Assembly (NCBI RefSeq): GCF_006517175.1
Contig: NZ_CP041186.1
Coordinates: 744,001-808,000, forward strand
Direction: 5' to 3'
Length of the DNA stretch: 64,000 nucleotides
DNA from: Persicimonas caeni
GTDB lineage: Bacteria > Myxococcota_A > Bradymonadia > Bradymonadales > Bradymonadaceae
This document shows positions 44,006-52,481 of this stretch, one piece after another. The position numbers and the translations under genes were made by a program. How positions within the stretch are numbered: the stretch's first letter is position 1; each line of letters begins with the position of its first letter. Below the pieces are notes generated by a model. It had not been told where the DNA came from and did no database searches. It saw only the letters and a program-made list of their open reading frames with translations.

Positions 44006-44395
44006 CTACTCCCCCCCTTCTCCTTCCGCCTCCCCCTCCAACACCTCCAAAACCTCCTCCAGTACCTTCTCGATCGACCCAAACACATCCGCTGCCTCCA
44101 CACGCACGATCTCGACATCGTGCACGTCGCGCAGATACGCATCACGCTTCTGATCCCACGCCTGGTTCGACGGCCGTCGATGACACTGTCCATCAACCTC
44201 CACGACGAGCTTCTCCGAAGTGCAGTAAAAGTCGACGATGTATGGCTGCAAGATGTGCTGCCGGCGAAACTTGTAGCCGCCGAGTTGCTTGCGCCGCAGC
44301 TTCGCCCAGAGCTTTGCTTCGGCGTCGGTGGGATTCGAGCGCATCTGGCGCGCTCGGCGCAGTAGTTCCGGGTATCTCGGCTTCGGAATGGTCAT
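44006..44395 (-). CDS. DUF559 (Vsr-like) endonuclease-fold protein
   Basis: A 129-residue protein of the DUF559 family, a PD-(D/E)XK nuclease fold related to very-short-patch repair enzymes. The family start RARQMRSNPTDAEAKLWAKL, then YKFRRQHILQPYIVDFYC and the nuclease core VVEVDGQCH (Glu and Asp) with WDQKRDAYL are present. A Glu/Gly-rich tail ends it. GGAGG lies eight bases before the ATG at 44395. Such genes are often solitary and mobile. It lies between a palindromic element and a repeat block (44427-44481) shared with 6981-7032. A true substrate is unknown. Confidence 0.8.
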   Translation of the reverse strand: MTIPKPRYPELLRRARQMRSNPTDAEAKLWAKLRRKQLGGYKFRRQHILQPYIVDFYCTSEKLVVEVDGQCHRRPSNQAWDQKRDAYLRDVHDVEIVRVEAADVFGSIEKVLEEVLEVLEGEAEGEGGE

Positions 44396-44426
44396 TTCTG
44401 CCTCCGAGTGATGGTCTTTGTTTGCC

Positions 44427-44481
44427 TCACTACGGTTTTCGGCAGAGATGAGGAAAATGTTGCGTGGCTTTTCCGCAGATC
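44427..44481. repeat. Shared ~55-bp block, copy B
   Basis: ctcactacggttttcggca, then aaaatgttgcgtggc and cgcagatcgg, closely matching 6981-7032. It sits 32 bases upstream of the DUF559 start. Confidence 0.5.
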
Positions 44482-44649
44482 GGGGTTTGGCGGGCGTGAA
44501 AGGCGGATCTTTCTTGTCGTTTTGTGATCTCAACTCGGAGCGTATCGCAAAAGATCCGCCGCAGCCGCAGTATCGCGCTTGGCACTTCAACGCCCGGCGT
44601 TTTGATTCAAGAGAGTCGATCGGCAGTCGCCCCTCTCCGGAGAACCGCC

Positions 44650-45075
44650 ATGACCATCCCTGTCTGGGTCCTACTCGCCTTCGCCGGCTGGACGCTGCTC
44701 ATCCTGATCACCAACGTCGGCGTGTACCGTTGGGGACGGATCCTGACGCGTCGCTCCGAAATCGGCGACTTGCAGGCCTACAATCTGGAGGGACACTCCG
44801 ACTGGTACAAGCGCTCGATGCGCGCGCACGCCAACTGTGTGGAGAATCTGCCCGTGTACGGCGCCATCGTGCTGGTGATCGTCGTCGCCGGCCTCGACGC
44901 GCCCACGCTCGACGTCCTCGCGCTCGTGTTCATGGGCGCGCGGGTGATCCACTCGCTCATTCACTTGAGCTTCAAGCAGACCAATATCGTCACGAGTTTC
45001 CGGTTCACATTCTTCCTCGTCCAGTTCGTCTGCATGGTGTGGATGAGCATCTATGTCGCCCTCTACGCGACCTGA
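44650..45075 (+). CDS. MAPEG family membrane protein
   Basis: A 141-residue protein with four hydrophobic helices (about 4-22, 62-82, 86-104, 116-139). Segments RAHANCVENLPVYGAIVLV and GARVIHSLIHL match the MAPEG family (membrane-associated proteins in eicosanoid and glutathione metabolism). Bacterial members are mostly uncharacterised and may conjugate glutathione to lipophilic compounds. The ATG at 44650 starts the first helix. It stands between the divergent DUF559 gene and the HMA-like gene 85 bases downstream. Confidence 0.85.
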   Translation: MTIPVWVLLAFAGWTLLILITNVGVYRWGRILTRRSEIGDLQAYNLEGHSDWYKRSMRAHANCVENLPVYGAIVLVIVVAGLDAPTLDVLALVFMGARVIHSLIHLSFKQTNIVTSFRFTFFLVQFVCMVWMSIYVALYAT

Positions 45076-45160
45076 CAGCGGCCGGAGGGTCTTGTCCTGC
45101 GTCCTTGCGCGCCCAAGCTCTACAGTGCGCCCACTTGTCCCGACCCGATGGAGGCTAACC

Positions 45161-45418
45161 GTGCAAGAAACTCGCGAGATTGAAGTCGTCGAGCTGGATA
45201 ATCGAGACACCGCGGCTCACCTGGAGAATGTCCTGGCGCAGATGCCCGGGGTCAACGAAGTCAACGCCAACCCGGAGACGCGGCTGGTGTGGGTGACCTT
45301 CAATCCGACGCTGCAGACCGCCAGTCGCATCTACGAGAAGATCCAGCGCGAAGGCTGCTCGGTGTCGTTTCGTCCGCGCGCGTCCGGCGCCCAACAACGT
45401 CCGGGGCGCCTGCAATAG
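45161..45418 (+). CDS. Small HMA-fold-like protein lacking CxxC
   Basis: An 85-residue protein starting at GTG 45161, with GGAGG at 45150-45154. Its beta-alpha-beta pattern (IEVVELDNRDTAAHLENVLA, MPGVNEVNANPETRLVWVTF, YEKIQREGCSVSF) follows heavy-metal-associated domains such as copper chaperones. The metal site CxxC, which should lie where NRDT appears, is missing, so it probably does not bind metal in the usual way. A bidirectional terminator follows 18 bases after the stop. Confidence 0.65.
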   Translation: MQETREIEVVELDNRDTAAHLENVLAQMPGVNEVNANPETRLVWVTFNPTLQTASRIYEKIQREGCSVSFRPRASGAQQRPGRLQ

Positions 45419-45436
45419 GCGATGCCCGCCCCAACG

Positions 45437-45474
45437 AAAAAAGCCCCCGCGCCAATGAGCGCGGGGGCTTTTTT
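45437..45474. terminator. Bidirectional terminator
   Basis: AAAAAAGCCCCCGCGC ... GCGCGGGGGCTTTTTT: perfect stem with A-run and T-run. It serves the HMA-like gene on plus and the remnant on minus. Confidence 0.9.
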
Positions 45475-45492
45475 GATCATCCGATCACACGA

Positions 45493-45831
45493 TCAGCGCT
45501 CGCTGATGGGCGTGACCTCACGCTTGTTCTCGCCGATGTAGATCTGGCGCGGACGGTGGATGCGCTGCTCTTCGTCGTCGCGCATCTCTTTCCACTGGGC
45601 GATCCAGCCCGGAAGGCGACCGAGCACGAACATCACCGTGAACATGTTGGTGGGGATGCCCAGCGCGCGGTAGATCGTGCCGCTGTAGAAGTCGACGTTC
45701 GGGTACAGGCGACGCTTGACGAAGTACTCGTCTTCGAGGGCGACCTGCTCGAGCTCTTTGGCCAGGTCGATATGCGCCTTGAGGCTGCGGCCGCTCGTGC
45801 AAAGCTCCTCGAGCATCTCGATGACCTTCTG
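45493..45831 (-). pseudogene. Chimeric remnant of a citrate synthase gene
   Basis: It encodes the last ~88 residues of citrate synthase (from [17 protein letters not shown] to [11 protein letters not shown]), nearly identical in DNA to the end of the intact gltA at 48511-49776. Before that come about 20 residues ([20 protein letters not shown]) that match the intact protein 53 residues further upstream but differ at many bases. The join is at a ccaggtcga word found at both sites. The left end breaks off at 45831, next to IS3 sequence. The catalytic core is absent. It looks like a recombination product of gltA and a diverged paralogue, then cut by the IS. Confidence 0.8.
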
Positions 45832-45839
45832 GTGCACAG

Positions 45840-46746
45840 ACTCGTCGGACCGCAGACAGCTCTAAGAGTGCCAATCACGCTGTTCGTACCCTTTGCTTGG
45901 TGATGCTGGTCAGCCGCAGTGGCTACTACGCCTGGCGCAACCGAAAGCCGTCGAAGCGATCCCGTGCAAACGCAGCCTTGCTCGAGCATATCCGGCGTAT
46001 CTTCGAGGCATCGAAGGGACGCTACGGTGCCCGGCGAGTGCTGCGTGCGCTCAAGCTCGAGGGCCACCAGGGCGGCAAGCACCGCGTGGCTCGGCTGATG
46101 CGTGAGAACGGCCTGTTTGCCCGTCGTCGTAGAGCGTTTCGTGCGACCACTGATTCAAAGCATGCCTATCCGGTGGCCGACAACGTGCTCGACCGGGACT
46201 TTGAGGTCGATTCTCCCGATCAAGCATGGGTCGGCGACATCAGCTACATCCCAACTGCCCAAGGTTGGCTGTACTTCGCGGTGCTCATCGACCTGTACTC
46301 GAGGCGTGTCGTTGGTTGGGCGATGAGCAGCCGCATCGACCAGAAACTGACACTGAGCGCGCTTCGTATGGCACTGGCGCAGAGACAGCCGGACAGGGGC
46401 TTTATCCACCACACAGACCGAGGCTCACAGTATGCGGCACACGCCCATCAGGACGAGCTTCGACGGGCTGGTGCCATCGTCAGCATGAGCCGCAAGGGCA
46501 GTTGCTGAGACAACGCGCCCAGCGAGAGCTTCTTTTCGACCATCAAGACCGAGCTGATTCACGAGAGGCGATTTGAGACCCGAGACGAGGCCAAAGGAGC
46601 CATCCTGCGCCACCTGATGTGGTACAACGCGCACCGACTTCACTCCTCGCTCGATTACCTGTCACCCATGCACTTCGAGAGTTTGCAATTGACCGACCGA
46701 AAGGCGGCGTAGACCATGTAGCCCACGTGTCCGAAAACCGGGGTCA
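45840..46746 (+). mobile_element. Decayed IS3-family insertion sequence
   Basis: Most of the orfB part of an IS3-family element. The right end is tgtccgaaaaccggggtca at 46728-46746, a typical terminal inverted repeat of this family. The matching left end and orfA are missing; the left border merges with the citrate synthase remnant near 45832-45850. It is therefore a 5'-truncated, non-mobile copy. Confidence 0.75.
45897..46712 (+). pseudogene. IS3-family transposase orfB, truncated and with an internal stop
   Basis: The integrase core is recognisable: VSRSGYYAWRNRKPS, GRYGARRVLRAL (HTH_21-like), then the DDE domain with WVGDISYIP (first Asp), LIDLYSRRVVGWAM, HHTDRGSQYAAH (second Asp) and the end PSESFFSTIKTEL (Glu). 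A TGA at 46506 falls where IS3 relatives have Trp in the CWDNAP motif, so the frame is broken. Downstream coding continues in the same frame to a TAG at 46712. Together with the missing orfA this makes the copy inactive. Confidence 0.85.
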
Positions 46747-46767
46747 TGCCAAGCTACGGCGGACCCA

Positions 46768-48357
46768 ATGGAGAAGGTTGTGATCTCTAAGAAACCTTGG
46801 CTTCTCGTAAATGGACTTGTGCTCGCTGTGAGCCTGGCAAACTGCGACCAAGACCGGGCAAACGATTCTGATGTCGCCGTTATCGGCGACGCGGGCGAAG
46901 ACTCGGGGGCGGGTGGCGATGCTGCTCCCTTTCAGGATGGAGGTGGTGACACCGCGAGCGACACTGATAACGACGTCGTTGAGTTAGATGTAGATCCAGA
47001 TGCGACGGACGTCAGTCACGCACCGCCACCGTGGCTGGAAGGAGCGGAGAACCGCTGCGCGCCGACAAGTGTCCGAGTGCCCATTGAGAAGCTGCGGGCT
47101 GTGTCGTTGCCGGAACCGCTCGGCGATACTCCGCGACAAGTTTGGAGCACCCAGGCGACCTGTGTGCGGGATGGGAAGTTCGATGAAAAGTCATCCGCAC
47201 TCGCGTACTTTACGGTCAATGGCGAGAAGCGTCCCGTGGTGGTGACGTCCGTGAGCACGCACAGCGGTGTTACCCCCTCGGACAGACTGGCTGCGATTGC
47301 CTTCGTCGACGCTCAGACCGGCAACCTCCTGAGTTGCCACGAGTTCGAAGAGCCGCTGCAAACTCCCGAGCCCAAGCTCGCCGTCTCGTCGAATCCGGAG
47401 CGGTACTGGCTTTACACCGAGACCATTCGCGATGCCCACGACCAGGTGCCCACGCCCATGTTCATGCTGCGAAGTGGCACCTACGATGGAGAGACCTTCA
47501 CGAAGCAGATTGTCGACCCGGGCTCCCCTAATATTCGCCCGAATCTCATCACGCCCAACGGGCAGTGGTTGATGGGGTTCGACAACGAATATCTGGTGAG
47601 CTTCGATGCGCTAAACGGCGAGGTGTTTTGGGCCAAGCACGTCAGAGAACTCTGGCCGGATGCCGGACCTCGCGCGACTCTATTCAACGCCTACATCAAA
47701 TCCGACAATGAAGTCTTCATTTCGATCGACTCGGGCGACTCTTATGGAGTGTTGTCGGTCGATGAGTGCGGGAACGCGAAGCTTGTCAAGCAAGGCACCG
47801 GTCGAGGCGCCAACGTGCAAAGGCTGTCGGAGTTCGATCTCCTGGTGGTGTCACGTGGAGGAGATCGCTACTTCGAGAGTTATCGTGACGATGTCAGAGT
47901 GCACGTCGAAGAGTGTCCCAGCGCAATGACCTACACCCCAGGAGGGCAGAGCTGTCTGCACTGGGGCATCGCCACAGCGAGACTCACTACCTTCGGGTTC
48001 GACGGGCGCGACCACCGCGAAGTCGAGCTGCCCTCGCTGGTCGACTACCGCTACGGCCGCTACCAACTCGGCAGACTCTCAGCCAATAACGGCACCACTC
48101 TGGTGCATCGAACAATCAGTGAGACTGGAGACCCAAGCGGCACACAGTCGAGTCTCCTCATGGTGGACCCGGAGTCCGGCGAACCCAAAACAGTTATCCC
48201 CTACCCCAAGCCCGGAGAGACCGTTTCCAAGCCGCTGCTCACTTCGGGCGGGATGATGATCTTTGTGTCGGATGGTGAACTATACGGCTTCCAGACGAGT
48301 CTTCCCGGCCTGGCAGCAATACCCAACCCGCGAGGGATTGGGGGGGGGCGGAAATGA
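46768..48357 (+). CDS. Exported probable lipoprotein with beta-propeller-like repeats
   Basis: A 529-residue protein. A signal peptide ends SLANC (residues about 12-26; a Asn before Cys makes the lipobox weak), followed by an Asp/Gly-rich linker to about residue 85. The remainder has repeating beta patterns such as LAAIAFVDAQTGNLLSCHEF and LVSFDALNGEVFWAKHVREL, resembling PQQ-like propeller blades. No catalytic motif is seen. Base composition looks more AT-rich than the neighbours. It sits between the IS remnant and the intact citrate synthase gene, so it may have arrived by transfer. The start at 46768 lies 21 bases after the IS end. Confidence 0.7.
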   Translation: MEKVVISKKPWLLVNGLVLAVSLANCDQDRANDSDVAVIGDAGEDSGAGGDAAPFQDGGGDTASDTDNDVVELDVDPDATDVSHAPPPWLEGAENRCAPTSVRVPIEKLRAVSLPEPLGDTPRQVWSTQATCVRDGKFDEKSSALAYFTVNGEKRPVVVTSVSTHSGVTPSDRLAAIAFVDAQTGNLLSCHEFEEPLQTPEPKLAVSSNPERYWLYTETIRDAHDQVPTPMFMLRSGTYDGETFTKQIVDPGSPNIRPNLITPNGQWLMGFDNEYLVSFDALNGEVFWAKHVRELWPDAGPRATLFNAYIKSDNEVFISIDSGDSYGVLSVDECGNAKLVKQGTGRGANVQRLSEFDLLVVSRGGDRYFESYRDDVRVHVEECPSAMTYTPGGQSCLHWGIATARLTTFGFDGRDHREVELPSLVDYRYGRYQLGRLSANNGTTLVHRTISETGDPSGTQSSLLMVDPESGEPKTVIPYPKPGETVSKPLLTSGGMMIFVSDGELYGFQTSLPGLAAIPNPRGIGGGRK

Positions 48358-48450
48358 GAACCGAGGTTGGCTCGACGCCGTATCCGATTAGGCACCATCG
48401 AGAGGACTTGGAGGCCGAAGTGCTTAAAGACTCAGGGGTTGCTAGATCGG

Positions 48451-48485
48451 AAAAAGGCCGCCCGGATTGCCCGGGCGGCCTTTTC
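48451..48485. terminator. Bidirectional terminator
   Basis: AAAAAGGCCGCCCGG ... CCGGGCGGCCTTTTC, a strong stem between the convergent lipoprotein and citrate synthase genes. Confidence 0.9.
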
Positions 48486-48510
48486 TCGTCTACTCAATCA
48501 CTCGATCACG

Positions 48511-49776
<1,266 letters not shown>

Positions 49777-49843
49777 ATGCGATCTCCGTCTCAGCAGTAA
49801 GATTTTTCCAACGTACGTGCGCCTGGGTGGCGCTCAGTATATG

Positions 49844-49868
49844 AATCGCCGCCTGAGCGGCGATTTTT
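49844..49868 (+). terminator. Plus-strand terminator in the gltA upstream region
   Basis: AATCGCCGC-CTGA-GCGGCGATT followed by TTT on the plus strand. It stands opposite to gltA transcription, and no plus-strand gene ends just before it. It could block antisense transcription into the region or act as a leader hairpin in the gltA mRNA. Confidence 0.5.
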
Positions 49869-49950
49869 CCCAGATTTCAGGGCGACAGGAACGTAGCAAT
49901 AATGAGCTAAAAATGGAAGGGCCGCCCTGTGATCTGGATCATGCCGTAGT

Positions 49951-52230
49951 TCAAGGCTCGACCCGCTGTGGATCGTCCTCGGCGCACGGCACTTTGACGA
50001 GAACGAACTTCAGGTTCTCGTTGTGTGTAACACAGGCTTTATTCTTGAAGCGTTCGGGCAACTCGCGCTGGAATCCTCCGCGGAAACGCGCGCCTTCCAT
50101 AATGCCGTAGAACGTCCCGTTGCCCACTTCCTCGAGGAAGTGCTCGAAGTCATCGTCGTCTCGAATGGGGATGACCTCGTTTTGGGTGTAAAACGTCTCA
50201 CCTCGCCAGTTGAGCTTGTAAGCAATCGCCGGCTCTTCACAGTAGCGTTTGAACCGATGTGAGCCGGGAGGGCCGTCGGTACGCGTGCACTGGGAGTAGT
50301 AGGCATCCCACACGCCCTTCTGGCTCCACGTAGAACTAATCCCGGGCATGTAGACGTCCAGACAAAAGACCGCGAAGCCCAAGCCGGACGCCAAAATGGC
50401 CGCCAAGCTTAGACGCCGAACCAAGCGGTTTCGTGTCAAAAAGAGTGTGATGCCGAGCATCGCCGGTACGCTGACCCCGAAGATCGCCCAGCGGAAGCCC
50501 GAGTCCCAGGCGGCGTCCCATTTGCGGTCGTACTTGTAGGTGAACAGGTTTTTGAGCACCTGCGGGTCGTGCAAAATGTCCCACAGCACGATGCCGAAGA
50601 TGCCGATGCCCACGAAGTACAGCGGCCAGGGGTGCGGAAGCTCGCGATCGAGCGCGTCGTCCAGGGTGATGGCGATAAGCATCGCCAGCGCCGGGACCAC
50701 CGGGAAGATGTAGTGGTGGAATTTGGTGCTCGACAGGGTGAATAGGGTGAAGGCGATCGTCGCCCATAGGATCAGCATCAAGGTCGCGCGACCCCGATCG
50801 TCCTCCATGTCCAGGCCCTTGCCCGAAAAGAAGTGGCCCAACGCCGCGGGCAAAAAGGCGATCCACGGAAAGAGGCCGTAGCCTAGCCAATGCAAAAAAT
50901 GCTCGAAGCTGCCGGTGTCGATCTGGTGCACACCGCTGGCCAGGCGCTTGAAGTGGTCGTGGACGAAGAAGCGGTTCCAGAAGCCCTGCGTGTGCCGGAT
51001 GAGCATCGCGGCGTACCACGGAAAGGCGACCGCCACGAAGATGGGCAGGCCGATATGCAGGTCGACCTTCTTGAGCATCCGCCACTCGCGGGTGATCAGG
51101 ATGTAGAAAAAGAGGATGGCGCCGGGCAGCATGAAGCCCAAGAGGCCCTTGGCGAGTGAGGCCAGGCCGATAAAGACGTAGAAGGCGAGCAGGTAGACCC
51201 GCCGGCGCTCGACGACCGGGCGTGCAAACGCCAGGTAGAGCGCGGTGCCGAAGCAGGTCGTGTAGATCGCCGCCTGCGTGGGGCCCCAGATAAACCAGCC
51301 GTTGAGGTCTTTTGCGAGGGTCGAGCCGCTGACCAAGATGACCACCAGGAGCACCAACAGCGGCACCCACAGCACGCCCAAGCCCCCGAGCGCGAACCGA
51401 CGCCGAAGCGTCTGGGCCCGATCGCTCTCCTCACGCCCCTTCCATAAGCCCCATAGCAGCAGGCCGAAGCCCACGCCCAGAAGCGCTCCGCCAACGGCGA
51501 TGCCCTGCCAGGCCGGCGACGTAAACGACTGCATGAATGGGTTGGGGCCACCTCGCCAGCGCGACAGGCCCACGAGCACCAGCGCGATCTGCGGCACGCA
51601 CACCAGCGCCATCCACCCGAAGGCGAGTACGTAGGAGAACTTGTCGGCCGGACGATCTTTGTCCTTGCCGAACATCGCCATCATGAAGAAACACATCGCG
51701 ACGGTCATCAGCCCCACAAAGGGCATGTCGGTCTGTGCCTGCCGGCTCAAAAAGAACCAGAACGGCGAGGTGCCCAACACCGCGGCCATCAAAAAGCCGG
51801 TGCGGCGCTTGAAGACGCTCGAGCCGAACGAGTAGGCGAGCAAAAGCCCCAGAATCCCCACCAACGCCACGCCGATGCGGATGCCCCACTCCGAAAACCC
51901 GAAGACTTGCATCCCCATCGCCATCATCCACATCAAGAGGATGGGCTTGGAGTAGAAGTAATTGCCTTCGCGGTTGCCGGCGCCGTCCTCCCAGTGGCTC
52001 CCCCACCAGGTGCTGATCCAGTCGTTGCGCTCCAGAATATTGCGCGCGACTTCGCCGTAATGGACCTCCCAGGGGTCCCACAGCCCGAAGCTTCCAAGCA
52101 TCGGGATGAACACGATGACGGCCGCGGCCAACACCACCCAGCGGTCTCGCCACCAGGGCTTGGTATCCGGCTCGAACCACTCGAGCTCGGTGATAGGCGT
52201 ACGTTTGGAGTTCTCGTTTTTCGAACTCAT
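49951..52230 (-). CDS. Membrane glycosyltransferase, GT39/ArnT-like
   Basis: A 759-residue protein with about a dozen transmembrane segments. The first periplasmic loop GLWDPWEVHYGEVARNILER has the Asp-x-Glu pattern of the PMT/ArnT (GT-C) superfamily, and YFYSKPILLMWMMAMGMQVF is typical of ArnT-like enzymes. It would move a sugar from a polyprenyl-phosphate donor to a lipid or protein on the outer face of the inner membrane. The ATG at 52230 precedes a short hydrophilic tail; the upstream start at 52284 lacks support. The C-terminal 150 residues are soluble and unassigned. It diverges from the RCC1 gene. No lipid A gene is adjacent. Confidence 0.8.
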   Translation of the reverse strand: MSSKNENSKRTPITELEWFEPDTKPWWRDRWVVLAAAVIVFIPMLGSFGLWDPWEVHYGEVARNILERNDWISTWWGSHWEDGAGNREGNYFYSKPILLMWMMAMGMQVFGFSEWGIRIGVALVGILGLLLAYSFGSSVFKRRTGFLMAAVLGTSPFWFFLSRQAQTDMPFVGLMTVAMCFFMMAMFGKDKDRPADKFSYVLAFGWMALVCVPQIALVLVGLSRWRGGPNPFMQSFTSPAWQGIAVGGALLGVGFGLLLWGLWKGREESDRAQTLRRRFALGGLGVLWVPLLVLLVVILVSGSTLAKDLNGWFIWGPTQAAIYTTCFGTALYLAFARPVVERRRVYLLAFYVFIGLASLAKGLLGFMLPGAILFFYILITREWRMLKKVDLHIGLPIFVAVAFPWYAAMLIRHTQGFWNRFFVHDHFKRLASGVHQIDTGSFEHFLHWLGYGLFPWIAFLPAALGHFFSGKGLDMEDDRGRATLMLILWATIAFTLFTLSSTKFHHYIFPVVPALAMLIAITLDDALDRELPHPWPLYFVGIGIFGIVLWDILHDPQVLKNLFTYKYDRKWDAAWDSGFRWAIFGVSVPAMLGITLFLTRNRLVRRLSLAAILASGLGFAVFCLDVYMPGISSTWSQKGVWDAYYSQCTRTDGPPGSHRFKRYCEEPAIAYKLNWRGETFYTQNEVIPIRDDDDFEHFLEEVGNGTFYGIMEGARFRGGFQRELPERFKNKACVTHNENLKFVLVKVPCAEDDPQRVEP

Positions 52231-52481
52231 AGGTCGGTCACTGCGATATATGCGTGGCGGAAATCGAATCGTCCATTCCCGCATCGTTTTCGGGTGTTTG
52301 GGCGCGACAGAATGGGTCGGCCCCTATCTTGGCCAAAGTGTTACCATTAGTGGGGGGCACAATTCCACTGCCCTCGTGTCCGGAGCGGCCACTGCTTGCT
52401 GGATGTCGCGAGTGTCGGTAAGATGCGCCCGCTGTCTGCCACCTCGAAAATTTCAAACGCTATAGCAAGGGGGCCGGTCTG

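Noticed and set aside
46500-46515. TGA in the transposase as a selenocysteine codon
   Set aside because: The position is Trp in IS3 relatives and the element is already truncated; a nonsense mutation is simpler.
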